Below, piece after piece: positions 1 through 25,026 of a DNA stretch of 41,202 nt. The stretch covers positions 10,031 to 51,232 of the forward strand of contig MU070448.1 of assembly GCA_002284615.2 (NCBI GenBank), in the 5' to 3' direction. This DNA is from Dunaliella salina (taxonomy: Eukaryota; Chlorophyta; Chlorophyceae; Chlamydomonadales; Dunaliellaceae). The position numbers and the translations under genes were made by a program. The first letter of the stretch is position 1. Every line of letters begins with the position of its first letter. A model generated the notes under the pieces. The model saw nothing but the letters and a program-made list of their open reading frames with translations, ran no database searches and was not told where the DNA came from.

Positions 1-34
<34 letters not shown>

Positions 35-57
35 CACACACACACATGCGCGCGCGC
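1..57. repeat. (CA)n microsatellite at left edge
   Basis: Nearly pure CA dinucleotide repeat, running into a CG-rich stretch. The opposite edge of the window is also a CA repeat, which suggests the sequence was broken at microsatellites during assembly. Confidence 0.95.
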
Positions 58-198
58 ACTCATGCGCACGCACGCGTGCAACACTCACACCATGTGCACT
101 CAGATTGTCATGACCATTCTCTCATGCGCAGGTGCTGGCAGCCATTTTCTGAAGTTACAGCCTCTGCACATCAGCTCGAGTACTAATTTTCTGAGGGA

Positions 199-871
199 GT
201 ATGCCATACTTACTCCCTGGATTTGCGTGCATTCAAGCAGGCCATGAAGAAGGGGTGAGAGGAAAGGGCAATTTGTATAAGTCAGAATCCATTCTGGGTG
301 TACATGCACTTTGGGTAATGGGGGGCCAAGAAAATGATCTGCATACTCAGAATTTGCAAGTTCTGAGCGTATCCTGCACAAGGCGCTATTGCTCCCTAGG
401 TCAGGCACGGAGTTGCGTGCATCCAAGCAGGCCATGAAGAAGGGGTGAGAGGAAAGGGCAGTTTGTAAAAGTCAGATTCCATTCTGGGTGTACATGCACT
501 TTGGGTACTGGGGGGCAAAGAAAATGATCTGCATACTCAGAATTTGCAAACTCTGAGCGGAACCTGCACAAGGCACAGTTGCTCCCTAGGTCAGGCACGG
601 AGTTGCGTGCATCCAAGCAGAGACCATGAAGAAGGGGTGAGGGGAAAGGGCAATTTGTAAAAGTCAGATTCCATTCTGGGTGTACATGCACTTTGGGTAA
701 TAGGGGGTAAAAAAATGATCTGCATACTCAGAATTTGCAAATTCTGAGCGCAACCTGCACAAGGCGCACTTGCTCCTTAGGTCAGGCACGGATTTGCGTG
801 CATCCAAGCAGGCCATGAAGAAGGGATGAGGGGAAAGGGCAATTTGCAAAAGTCAGATTTCATTCATCAGT
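199..871. repeat. 190-bp minisatellite, about 3.5 copies
   Basis: The word TTGCGTGCAT recurs at 222, 413, 603 and 794, giving periods of 191, 190 and 191 bp. Each unit also carries AGGCCATGAAGAAGGG and CATTCTGGGTGTACATGCAC with few differences. Open frames on both strands here repeat with the same period and are by-products of the repeat. No gene is evident. Confidence 0.93.
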
Positions 872-1019
872 TGCGCTTTACATGTTATACGAGTACGTCC
901 AATATCATTTAGGGATTAGCGAACATTTTAATAACCGGCCCCACCAGTTCCATCAGAGCTAGATAAATATCCAGTCCAACTGACAAAATCACCCAATCCA
1001 GGATACTGCAGCCATCTAG

Positions 1020-1100
1020 CAATGACAATAATATGACGTGACAAGCAGCCAAATTCCTGGCTGAAGGTTATGTTCCCTTGTAAACCTTGCAAACCTTGTA
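1020..1100 (+). mobile_element. LINE 3'-terminal scrap
   Basis: The segment around 1040-1090 reads CAGCCAAATTCCTGGCTGAAGG followed by TTATGTTCCCTTGTAA. This matches the last codons and stop of the LINE copies at 34.85 kb and 2.78 kb (residues like QPN-LAEG before the stop). It is a 5'-truncated tail only. Confidence 0.6.
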
Positions 1101-1404
1101 GAAGACCCATAATTTCTGTTGCTTCATTTTGAACAAGGGGCTGAATTGAGGTGTGCAGACCAGCTTGTCTGGCCGCTCTGTATGCTTGAAGCAGGATTTG
1201 AAGACGGTGAGGGGTGATAATGTCTGCGCATTTCCCTTTGGTGTCATAAATGCATGCAGCTTGTGGTGAATGCAAGAGGAATTTTTGGTTGTTCATCAGT
1301 GTCCTTGTTGGATCCCAGTACCATGAGATCCACATTTCGTAGCCAAATTTCACATCCGTTTGTTGGTATAATACCCGTCTGGGGATGAGTAGTTTCGAGG
1401 TCAA
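1090..1404 (-). other. Unassigned coding-like remnant
   Basis: An open frame of about 105 codons contains IITPHRLQILLQAYRAARQA and other non-repetitive, protein-like sequence. I do not recognise the family. It lies between two LINE scraps, so it could be an unrecognised retroelement segment or a lost exon of a host gene. No splice sites or partner exons could be assigned. Confidence 0.25.
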
Positions 1405-1500
1405 AGTGTGCCTTGTTGCGCATGGGGTGGCCCTGGGTTGTAAGCCAGCACCACTTTGGAGGCTGTGTGGTTTTCTCAGAACTTTGACGAGTGAGATTGT

Positions 1501-1800
1501 CTACAGTGTCGTCCTACTCCCAGAAGCCCCTTGAAAGCAAAGAGTATGTCTAGTGTTTTTGATAGTGGTTAATCTTTGGATGGCATGGTCCCTAAGCTTG
1601 GCTGCTAGTGACCTGGCTTTTTGTTTGGTCAGGCCCAGATTTTTAAGGGGTGTAATTGTATGCTGATTGTAAATGGTACCAGCCACAACAGTTAAGATGA
1701 TGTGTTTCTTCCAGTTTGGGTTTCTGAAGCTGCGGGTGTTAAGTCTGGTTTCAAGTCTGCACTCACCCTCAGGTAGTTTTACTTTGCATTCAGTATGCAT
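1501..1800 (-). pseudogene. LINE C-terminal fragment (nuclease-type family)
   Basis: The minus-strand frame includes VAGTIYNQHTITPLKNLGLT, then a KAR-LAAKLRDHAIQ stretch. It aligns by eye with the ends of the two larger fragments at 25.04-25.25 kb (VAGTIFNPYTIDPLCKLGLT) and 27.68-27.86 kb (VGGIINTEHTLKQFK). In those copies this segment follows a PD-(D/E)XK-like nuclease motif. It is therefore a 5'-truncated remnant of that LINE family, with no catalytic residues left. Confidence 0.6.
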
Positions 1801-2175
1801 CTTTATATACCCATTGCGAGGCTCAGGATGTGTCCGCTTTTCTGCAACAAGACAGTAAAAGACTCTATTTCTATATACATGTTGTTTTCTTTCCTGAGCA
1901 GGCTAGCAGTCGCGCGGCTTGACTGAAGGCCTTATCCCTGTAATCCCTGTAGCTGTGATTTATGTATAGCCTGATGGTCAGGCTACTGATGACCTTCAAG
2001 ATGAAAAACTTGCCATCCTTTTTTGCATCCATCCTCAGGTAGTTTCACTTCGCATTGAGTATGCATCTTTATATACCCATCGCAAGGCTCAGGATGTGTT
2101 TACTTTTCTGCAATAAGACAATATAAATTCTATGTTCACATCCACAACATTGTTTCTTTTTATGGGTAGGCTAAC
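1755..2175 (+). mobile_element. Two tandem LINE C-terminal fragments
   Basis: Positions 1762-1910 and 2030-2175 are direct repeats; both contain CTCAGGTAGTTT and GCATCTTTATATACCCAT. In one frame they read like YASLYTH---AQDV-FLQ, resembling the region after the zinc-knuckle of the LINE at 33.6-33.8 kb. Just before the second repeat, LQDEK-A-LFC also matches that knuckle. Stops and deletions make both copies dead. Confidence 0.55.
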
Positions 2176-2182
2176 ACCCGCG

Positions 2183-2810
2183 CAGTAGCACTGAAGGAGT
2201 TTGTTGTTGATCTGAGAAAAAGGCTACGAGGTGTTTGGAACGCGGCTGCCTTGGCAGAGCACAATGAGCGTGTGAACAAATTAGCCAAGTATCATCACTA
2301 GGTGGCTCTCCCTTTGAAGCCTTTGGCTGCTCATGAAGCGCCCTTTTCTGTCCCTAGGTATTTGTATCTTGATTTAGGCAAGCATATGCTGAGAAACATC
2401 GCACGCTTTCGATTGCATGCACACACACTAAGAGTTGAGACATCACTTTGGCAGGAGCAAACTTCAGTGTGTGATAAATTGGACCTAGGAGGACTTCAAG
2501 ATGAAAAACATGCTGTTTTCCTATGCTCCTACGGTCCTGTGTGTTCTCTTAGAAGGACTTATGAGCATCTTTTTTCTGATTTCCCCTCTGCTCACAGAGT
2601 TCTTCAGGACGAGACAGGCGCTTTTTATTACACTCAGGCTAGTTCTGAGGATGCCTTTCATTTCTTACAGGACCAAACTAATGAGACTTCTCGTTTTATT
2701 TCTAATCTCATGGATATTTATTCTTTAGATGGAACAGTTCATCAGGCCGAGCAGCCAAACAACCTGGCTGAAGGCCAAACCCAGTTGTAACCTTGTAACC
2801 TAACATCCGC
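2183..2810 (+). pseudogene. 5'-truncated LINE ORF2 C-terminus
   Basis: The reading runs from LKEFVVDLRKRLRGVW, crosses a TAG at about 2299, and continues open from 2302 to 2790. It aligns by eye with the C-terminus of the LINE at 33.3-34.0 kb: LDLGKHMLRN versus LDLSQHVVRN, LQDEKHAVFLC versus IQDEVHAFLTC, and QPNNLAEG versus QSNNLAEG. The aligned segment carries the putative zinc-binding knuckle. Loss of the 5' part and the in-frame stop mark it as a dead insertion. Confidence 0.7.
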
Positions 2811-3960
2811 GCGTCTTGACTGAAGGCCTTTTGTCTGTAATCCCTATTTCCTCCTCCATCCGAGCACCTGGCTGAAAGTTTAAATACCACTGTGAGGACT
2901 GATATTGGCTGGAAACTGTTTTATACAGTGGAGCCTCCCTGGAAACCTCTTCATTGGAGGAGACCCTAGGATCGAATCCGCTATGCTGCCCTCGACTTCG
3001 GAAGGCAGATTGCGCGCATTCTCTTCTCCTCCTCCTTATTGTTGGCTGGCAAAGACCAACCACAATTCAGGCAGAATCCAAACAATGGCTTAATGTGGCC
3101 CCCCTGTGTACACAGATCTCATCTATGCTAGTCCAATTCACTGCCCCAAACACTCTTGCCCACCCTGACCATCATTTGACCCATTCCCATTGCAAATGCG
3201 GTACATTCCTGATGTTACCTTTGGGACAATTGGACAAGACAAAGCAGGATTGAAAGTTGAGCAGTCGGTACGCATACCAAGCCGTACTTTGCGAAACATT
3301 TTGAGCAGAACAAAACTTCCAAAAATGAGTCCCAAAAACAGGCCCTGCTCACCCTATGTAGGTCAGTATGCTGCAAGCTTTCACATTGCATTGCAGAGGG
3401 CATTCCTGTACAAAGCACTGCCAACAAAATCCATCTCACATATATATCCCACTTCCGTTGCTTTTCATTGAGGAAAGAATCAAGCTGCTGCAAAAGAAGA
3501 GATCGAACAGTGCAAGTCTACATGCAGCTGATTGCTCAGCGAATCACGTTTCCCTGTCATGTCGCTCTGCAAAGCAATCGCATCATTTTATCAATCTTGC
3601 TGACTCCGTGTTGCGCTGTATACCTTATTGTCTGCATGTCTATCACTGGACAAGCTTCAGCAAGGCATTTCCCGCACACACTAAATCGAAACATGCAACA
3701 ACATGCCCCTGCATGATCCTCCGGTTGCAAACATGAATACCCAAGAAACTTAGTCCATTCAGTCTGCAACAACAGCCTCGGGGCTTGTACCAAGCATCAA
3801 CACCACTTCAGGCACCCTTCTTCATCGCGCGGACTGCATTTCTCACCTCATCCTTCTGCGTGCAAGCAAGCAGGCAGGTGACAGGAATGAAATTCACAGA
3901 CACTGAGGATGATGCAGAGAACATACTGAGGCACAGCATCTTAAAGGGTACAGCAAAACC
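2811..3960. other. Unassigned intergenic stretch
   Basis: I see no convincing exon, RNA gene or repeat family here. Several open frames of 60-120 codons occur on both strands, but they overlap one another and show no recognisable motif. Confidence 0.5.
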
Positions 3961-3969
3961 AGTGTTGTT

Positions 3970-5110
3970 CAGCCCGCGCGGCGCCCGCAGAAAATAAATT
4001 AATTTTGAGCAGGCCCGAAGGGCCAGCTCAAAAAGGTTTTGGGCTAACCGAAAGTTGCAGGGGCGCAGCCCCTGCAAGTTGCGGGCAGCCCGAAAACATT
4101 TTAAAATAGCTTCGGGCAAGTAGTCATGGGTAGAGGCAAGAACAACCACAGCACTCGAGGGGCGCTCACCAGGGGGAGAGGGAGGGGAAGGGGGAGAGGG
4201 GAAGGGGAGCAAGAGGAGCAGCAGCAGCAGCTGCAGCAGCAGCCTACCCTCACAGAGCTCTGTATACAGAGTGCTGCTGCTGTTTGTCCATGCATGCAAG
4301 CCTGTCTGTCGCAGCCTCTGACCCCGGATTACTCCCTGTGCCGCAGTCGCTCATGCTCGTGGCACCAAGAGGCCTAACCCTGACGGTGAGGTTGCCGAAC
4401 CAGCAAACGTCAGCAGCGCTGCGGGAGGGGGGGAACCGATGCAGGTCGATGGGGCCCCTGAGCCTCACGAAGGGGCACTCCCAGAGCCACAGGCTCGCCC
4501 AAGCACACCTGCCCCCCCCCTAGCCTGCACTGCCTGCACAACCTGCACACTCAGAGCCAGCTCTCACAGGGCCCCCTGAGCCACAGCCAGCCCCTTCACA
4601 GCTGCACAAAAATATATGGTCTCCCCTGCTGGGTGCATGGTGCTCAATAAGTTGCACAAAAGGGTCAGCGAAATTGAGGTTGGAAGGCTACAAGATGGTG
4701 TTGATGGTGATGATGATGATATTCCTAATGGTGACGTGCCATGGCTGGAGGATGCAGAAGGCAGTGAAGATGAGGAAGATGCATCAGTGTTTGCTCCTGA
4801 GTCTGGCAGTGGGGCAGCAATGCAAGTTGAACAAGAAGCCTCTTTTTTGGATGATATTAAATTCAAATGTAACATACTTTGCTAGCTTTCCCTTCTCATG
4901 GATCCCCCTTGGTTTTGAAATCCCAAAGGCATTAAAAATTTAACACACTCACTCACCTCGCCTGAGGCGAAGCCCCAGGCGCGGGAAATTTTTGTAAGGT
5001 GAAACCGCAACTATTTTGGGACCCCTTTAGGGCAACCCACACATACAATTGAAAGCCTTGCGGGTTACCCAAAACTCTCGAAAAGGCCCTGAACAGCACT
5101 GAGCAAAACT
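3970..5110. mobile_element. Candidate transposon-like unit with imperfect inverted ends
   Basis: GTTTTGGGCTAACCGAAAG (4036-4054) and CTTGCGGGTTACCCAAAAC (5057-5075) are imperfect inverted repeats. Both lie in unusual GC-palindromic DNA, for example GCAGGGGCGCAGCCCCTGC at 4058-4076. Between them are coding-like pieces: a Gly/Arg-rich frame from 4126 (MGRGKNNHSTRG, then RGRG and poly-Gln) and an acidic frame 4616-4885 (VDGDDDDIPNGDVPWLEDAE). No transposase motif was recognised and no target duplication was established. The GC-rich hairpins could instead be organelle-type repeats moved to the nucleus. Confidence 0.3.
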
Positions 5111-6540
5111 GAACTTGAATGAAAGCGAGAGGCCCAATTTGGCTTTGAAAGCGCCACTGGCAGCCTTTTATTAACGTCTGGCTGGCAGGTATTTTTGGCG
5201 TCCACCTTAAAAGCAGGCAGGAGACAGGAATAGGATGCAACACCATGGTGATAGACATGGTTAACTAACGGCTGGGCACACTGGGCTGGGATCTGTGCAA
5301 TCTGGTCAAGTTACTATGTGGAATTGTACTGCTACTACAATCTGGAACTCTAGGCTGGAACTCAAGGCTGGAACTCTATGCACAAGTCCTTGTGCTATGT
5401 CATTACAAAGAGAAAAGAACAGAAAACGGACGTTCCTTTCCTATATGTGCATGGACCTTTTCGGCGAAAACGACCTTTCCTTTCCTTTTACTGAGTGCAC
5501 AGAAACGCAAACATCAACACACCTGTGACACAGGGAATGATGAGTTTTAGGACTGTTTCCATAAATGCGGGGAAGGATCGGTCGAATGATTGGAAATTTT
5601 CCGAGAAGGGTTTGTAGTACTGACCGATTTGTGCAGCACTGAATCCCATCAGCCAGGGTCTGAGGCTGCAGGCCATCTTGTAAATGTGCTTCCATAATTT
5701 GTCAGTCTGCAACCGTGCTTCCACGGATGCATGCCGGTCAGGGATGTGCCATCATGGTAAGAAAATTGTTGTCCGATCTAGACGGAACGGACAGTTTAAA
5801 CAGTCAAAAACGTGTCTTTTTCTGCCTTTTGCACTGTGTCTGCGAACTGAAAAAAAGTATGATGTTGGTTGAGCTGGAGGGTTTTTGCACCTGAAGTTTG
5901 GCTGTGCTGAGAGCATGTCTGCAAGCCAGGGCTTCCTTGACCCTCCATATGCTGCTGCCCTCCACCTCCTGCTGCTTTGCTCTGCTCTTGCTGCTGCTGC
6001 TGCTGCTGCTCTGCTCCATGCTCCCATGCATGGAGCTGCGTTCTAGCAGAAGGGTCCCTTGCCCCTTTAAGGGAGGGCTAGGACAGGTGGTTCCATGGGC
6101 ATCTGCCAGTCAGAGGATCCCCAGTGCACTCCTCAAGTCCTTGTTGTGTCTTAAGACTTAAACTGAGGCCTGTTGTGGGGAGGGCCAACAAGGGACCTGG
6201 GGCTGGGGTGCCCCTCGGGCTTGTCTTGCTCTTTTGACTTTACACTGCATTGCGATTTGCTTTAAACATGAATAGATGCACAAGAAGAATAACGCGTTTT
6301 TACCCGCATTTGTGAGTCAAGCAAGCAGCGCACAAGTGGCCCAGCAGAATCCGACGGCGGCAATCAACTTGCCGATTGGCCACTGTCCCTGCCGTGATTG
6401 AACGATTTCACTGAACAAAACTGTTTACTGAACCGTTTAGACGGTCCACATCTTTACAGATGCCGTGTCAGCACACCCCAGAAGATGGTCTGTTCCAACC
6501 ATGCTACCGTGCATTGTCAGTCTGATTCCATGATTTTGGT
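5111..6540. other. Unassigned intergenic stretch
   Basis: A CTG-rich run at about 5981-6011 produces a poly-Leu open frame on one strand and poly-Ser/Ala frames on the other. Nothing else could be assigned to a gene. Confidence 0.5.
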
Positions 6541-6735
6541 ATTGAATTAGCCACAAAGCGATTCGGCGATCTACATCCTGAAAGCCTGACAGTCCAATTC
6601 AAACGGGCCAGCGTGCCTTTGTGTTCTGATTTCGTCTTGAATCAATCACAAAGCGATTCCGCGCCCCAAATCCGGAAACCCGACAATCCAACTTCAATAA
6701 ACAAGTCAGCGTGCCTTTGTGTTGTCAACTCCGTG
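6541..6735. repeat. Diverged two-copy direct repeat
   Basis: Two units of about 105 bp share CACAAAGCGATTC and CAGCGTGCCTTTGTGTT (6550-6625 and 6648-6725). The copies are diverged and have no obvious coding content. Confidence 0.6.
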
Positions 6736-6775
6736 GGTTGCACTTGAGACGGTTGTTAGGAATCATGCTTTTTAA

Positions 6776-6979
6776 TTGTTACAAAAACATCCGGAGGTCC
6801 TTAAAGAGTGCTATGCCAAAATGTCACGCATGTCATGGATGCGTGTCATGGAGGCATTCGCTAAGTCCAGTCAGGTGGTAATTGATCGTTCCAACAGGGG
6901 TTTACAGAATAAGCCACCACAGTGTTTGACTGCTAGGCTGCCAGCAAATAAGCAGCAGTACGTGAAATTGATTGATTGA
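6776..6979 (+). other. Possible exon of unknown gene
   Basis: An open frame of 67 codons starts in KHPEVLKECYAKMSRMSWMR and ends in VKLID before a TGA. Its composition is protein-like rather than repetitive, but I do not recognise it and found no partner exon or clear acceptor upstream. It could be a terminal exon or retroelement debris. Confidence 0.2.
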
Positions 6980-7476
6980 AATCGTGCGTTTTTTTTTGTA
7001 GCACATTGTATGTGATGATAATATGTAGGATAATGCAACACCAAGGATGATAATTTCAGGTTCAAAGGTATGCCGAAGNCCAGCACCGGAACACGAAATA
7101 AGTACAAAATTCCAGGGGACAAGGGGGACTCAGCGGGGACTCAGTGCCTTTCGGAAAAATCCCCGAACTGGCATGCTAAGTGGGGCCTCACCATGGGAGT
7201 GGGACTGAGGCTTACAGGCCTCGGTCAACAAGATTGTTCTGCATGACAGGTCACTCAGGGGCGTATAGCTCATTATAGCTCAGTTCCTGCTGCCTGCTGA
7301 CATGCAAGATAGCAGAATCCTGCATGCTTGTTCCCCCTCTTTCCTTGCCTCCTGCAAAACTCTCCTGTTCTTTAACCCNTGCCCAACCCTTCCGTCCCAG
7401 GCATGTCAGTGCTTGCCATCATTTTGTATCTAAGGTACTTGAATAGGCAGATTTNGNTCTGGAAGCAAGGCCTTGG

Positions 7477-7578
7477 GGAGGTATAGCTCAGTGGTAGAGC
7501 AGCCGCCTGCAGACTTGCGCCTGCACCAGGAAATGCGCTGGAAGCGGCAGGTCGTTGGTTCGAACCCGACTGCCTCCT
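7477..7578 (+). tRNA. tRNA-Cys (GCA) with 30-nt intron
   Basis: A full cloverleaf folds by hand. The acceptor GGAGGTA (7477-7483) pairs with TGCCTCC (7571-7577), with one T-G wobble, and the discriminator is T7578, as expected for tRNA-Cys. The D arm is GCTC-AGTGGTA-GAGC. Anticodon stem GCCGC/GCGGC pairs perfectly around loop CTGCAGA, giving anticodon GCA (7509-7511). The T arm is GTTGG-TTCGAAC-CCGAC. An intron at about 7513-7542 sits between positions 37 and 38, the canonical nuclear site. The A and B boxes for RNA polymerase III lie in the D and T arms. Confidence 0.93.
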
Positions 7579-7586
7579 ACTGCTTG

Positions 7587-7592
7587 TTTTTT
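7587..7592 (+). terminator. Pol III T-run terminator
   Basis: A run of six T residues begins 8 nt after the tRNA-Cys discriminator base, where RNA polymerase III termination is expected. Confidence 0.8.
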
Positions 7593-8330
7593 ATTGCACT
7601 CTTTTAATTACCCAAGGTCATTCAGTTCTGTGCTGCAAAGCACATGCCATCAGGGAAAGATGGACAAATGCTAGCCACTTCGGGTATCTGCTGTTCGGCA
7701 AGCTAGCGGGGGCCTCACCTGGCTCTCACTTCATGTTTTTATGAAGCCTGCACTTCAATCTGAACCAAAAGAGCTTCCGCTTGTCCTTTCCTGTCACATT
7801 GGCAGCTTCTTAGCTGCCTTTGCTTTGCTTCCACACCTTTGTCTTGCTTTTTTCCCTCGCACTGGCTGCTTTTTTTTCCCTGTCTGTGGGTTTCTGCCTG
7901 TCTGCTTCTGCTCGTGGCTCTGTCCCTGGTTTGTTTCATGCAAAGCAAGACCTCCCTCTGTGCCCTACCGCCTAAGCCCAAAACAAGCTCACACACACAC
8001 TACTCCTGGAAGCGGGTGTGCAAAGGACATAGACAGCATCATTGGCCTGACCATCATTCTTTCCTTTTTTTATGAGCATAGGATATACATATAAGACCGA
8101 ATTCTGAAAATGCCCACAGGCCTGGAGGGAAGGGAAGCTGGCCTGACGGAATTGGCAGCAGCTTGCTCCCGGACGCGTTTGGATCTGCTTCATAAGCCTT
8201 GTCCAAAATAAGCTCAGGGCCTGCTTGGGCACGACACCCCAGGCTGGCTTTTGCCCTGTGTGCGCTTCAGCTTGAAGCAGCCCATCCTATAATAATTTTG
8301 CCCAAAGAGTTGTTGATGCAGTGATCAAGT
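7593..8330. other. Unassigned intergenic stretch
   Basis: Pyrimidine-rich DNA with overlapping open frames on both strands. No supported gene, RNA or repeat was seen. Confidence 0.5.
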
Positions 8331-8815
8331 GCGGGATGCATGCATNGTGACCTGCNAGGCCCTGGAGTACATANTGTTTTTCTGGGTCAGGTTTAGCTGC
8401 TGTTTGTGTCGCAACCAAGTGCGAAATGCAAACAATTGCAACTTGCTAGGCCCTGGAGTAGGCATTGCTTTTCTGGGTTGCGTGTGGTTGATGTTCNTGC
8501 TGCGATCAGGTGCAGGATGCACATATTTGCGACTGGCTAGGCCCTGTGAGCATACATTTTCTGGGTTGGGTATAGCTGCTTTTTGTGCCGCGAACAAGTG
8601 CAGGATGCATATAATTGCAACTTGCTAGGCCCTCGAGTATGCATTGCTCTTCTGGGTTGGGCGTGGTTGCTGTCTGTGCTGCGATCAGGTGCAGGATGCA
8701 TATATTTGCGACTGGCTAGGCCCTGTGGATGTGAATTGCTTTTCTGGGTCCGGTGTAGCAGCTGTTTGTGCCGCCATCAAGTGCGGGATGCATACACTTG
8801 CGAGACCTTGTGGTG
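8331..8815. repeat. ~90-bp minisatellite with two-unit higher-order period
   Basis: Units begin at GCGGGATGCA or GCAGGATGCA variants at 8331, 8421, 8512, 8600, 8691 and 8783, a period of 88-92 bp. Each unit contains GGCCCT and TTTTCTGGGT. Alternate units share variants: one class ends in GATCAGGT and the other in CAACCAAGT or CGAACAAGT. The array therefore has a higher-order period of about 180 bp. It lies just downstream of UER1. Confidence 0.88.
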
Positions 8816-9005
8816 TAGTGTAGTGTAAAGCAGTATTATTGCTTTTCTAGACATGTACCTCTAGTATAGTGTAGTCTAGTGCGCATTGCTTTTCTGGGCA
8901 GGACCATGCCATGAAGCATCTAAAACGACTGAACACACCCATTTGGGCAACACAGCTGTCAATTTGCATTGCCGTGCATTCAACAACCCTAGGGATGATC
9001 CTTAC

Positions 9006-15581
<6,576 letters not shown>

Positions 15582-15768
15582 TTCTCTTTTCTCGGAACGA
15601 ATACCAATAGTTCGTATAGGTATCAATATTTCAATAACATACAATAAACTTGAAATGACGGCATGCGACGTGCTCAAATAAGGATTCTCGGACAGTTTGT
15701 AATGCTTAATCTACGGCTTTGTAGTGCTACAATCAATGATTTGCCTATGTTGAGAAAAGCTCAAGGAA
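15582..15768. promoter_or_regulatory. Shared promoter region of UER1 and CFAP119
   Basis: Only 187 bp separate the start codons of two divergent genes, so both promoters and 5' UTRs must lie here or overlap it. The stretch is AT-rich compared with its flanks. No clear TATA box was identified. The function is inferred from position only. Confidence 0.6.
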
Positions 15769-23460
<7,692 letters not shown>

Positions 23461-24280
23461 GGAGGTCTAGCTTCTCGTGCTAATCTCTTTTCTCCTCACT
23501 GTTCACAATCTCCTCTTCTTTTCTCACTGCTCACGTTATCTTGCTTTTGCTGGTAGTTTTTTTTCCTGGAGCCCTGGGTGGGGACCTATGATTTTGTGAT
23601 TTGGTTCTTTCCTTGATGCATGTGGCCGAGCGGCAAATGTAGACCTTTCTTTTCTTTTTCTTACCTTCTTTTTATCTAGCTGTGTTAACAGAGATGATTT
23701 CAATGACCAGCACTTGAAATAGAAAGACATGTAAACCTGCAATAGACTACTTTCCAAAAAGCATCTCTCTTGTAACGCACTATTAGCCTAAAATGGTCTG
23801 GTTTTGTCACAGGCATCTTTTGTTTTTCTATGAAGCTGCCCTCGTAGGCGGGTGCAAGCATTAACCCTCTCTTTTTAGCTTTTCCCTTTCCTGACCAGCA
23901 CTGACACTGAAAGCCCAGCAACAATGGAAAAACTGACGACATAAAAACCCCTAGATTGTCCTTTGGTTTGTCTGCAAGACAAAAGGGTGCAAGTCCTGTA
24001 TTTATTTCAGCATCTTGCCCAGCCATTCCAGACATATCCCCTCATACTGCTTGAATTGTTCAATCAGATGGCTTTCTATGGCTTGATTTGTTTTGTTGTT
24101 TCTGGTCGCAACTTGGGATATTCTTTTTGGGCCTCAGCGTTGGCGATGGCACTGAATTGTTGGACATAATAAGGAAGGAAGGAAGTGCTACATCTGTATA
24201 TGCCTACAAGGGTTGGACATGATAATTTTGAGCACCTATGTAGTTATATCCGATCCTTCATTTTTTACATACTTTGTAAG
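23461..24280. other. CFAP119 3' flank, otherwise empty
   Basis: Pyrimidine-rich DNA follows the CFAP119 stop codon and probably includes its 3' UTR. No other gene, RNA or repeat family was recognised. Confidence 0.5.
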
Positions 24281-24512
24281 GTGCCACCTCAGTGAGGTAA
24301 GGTAACATCGCATATCTGCCTACTGTAGTACATGGGTTGCTGAGCGGGATCAGACAAACAAAACCTCCATCTGGCAGAACTCTGCTAGACTCACTCCCAC
24401 ACAAGCACTTCACCCCTCTGCAGACGTACCCACTGCAAGCCTGGATACTCTGGCTCCTGCCAAACAAGGTACTACTGCAGAAGGGCCCCCAAGCAAATGC
24501 ACACGGTCAGCA

Positions 24513-25013
24513 TTGAGAAATACCCCCTCTTCCATATCCCAATTCAGCCAGGCTAGCCCAAGTGGTAAATGTGCACATGCTTGTCTGAGCACTGCTCACC
24601 ATATCACTACACAACTTTACTCCCCTAGCACAAACCACCAACATAAGAAAGATGACTGTCTCAAACCTCAGTCACAAACTCGTACTCCGTACAGCCTAAA
24701 TACTCAAACAAACAGACCCAGAAAGAAGAGACAGCATTTGCTCCACACTGACACAGAAATCATTTCCCCAGATATTCACTTTCTGAGCTTGCTTTCCCAA
24801 GGCCCAACACTTTTGGCGAAAGTAAAAGTAAAAGTCTACGCTGGCACTTGCCAGCGTGCATTAAGGAAAGACTCAATAGTTAGCACTGGCACTAACAGTG
24901 AGCCCCACCAAAGAAGGCTAGCTATGAGCAGCCCAGCTAATGAGGGTCCGGCGGGTCATCGGCCATCCGTCCGGCTGCGCGCCTTGCTGTCCTGTACGCA
25001 GCCCTCCCTGTAG
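24513..25013 (+). pseudogene. Ser/Thr/Pro-rich frame, possible LINE ORF1 remnant
   Basis: An open frame of 166 codons is rich in Ser, Thr, Gln and His, with short basic patches (RPRKKRQ). It has no recognisable domain. Its position next to LINE fragments suggests a 5' or ORF1 segment, but I cannot show this from motifs. Confidence 0.25.
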
Positions 25014-25026
25014 CCCCCTCCCCCAA

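Noticed and set aside
100..849. Series of similar minus-strand frames suggesting a repeated small protein
   Set aside because: They follow the 190-bp minisatellite period, and stops and frame changes between units make coding unlikely.
8331..8815. A CRISPR array
   Set aside because: The whole unit is repeated rather than short repeats with unique spacers, and the host is eukaryotic.
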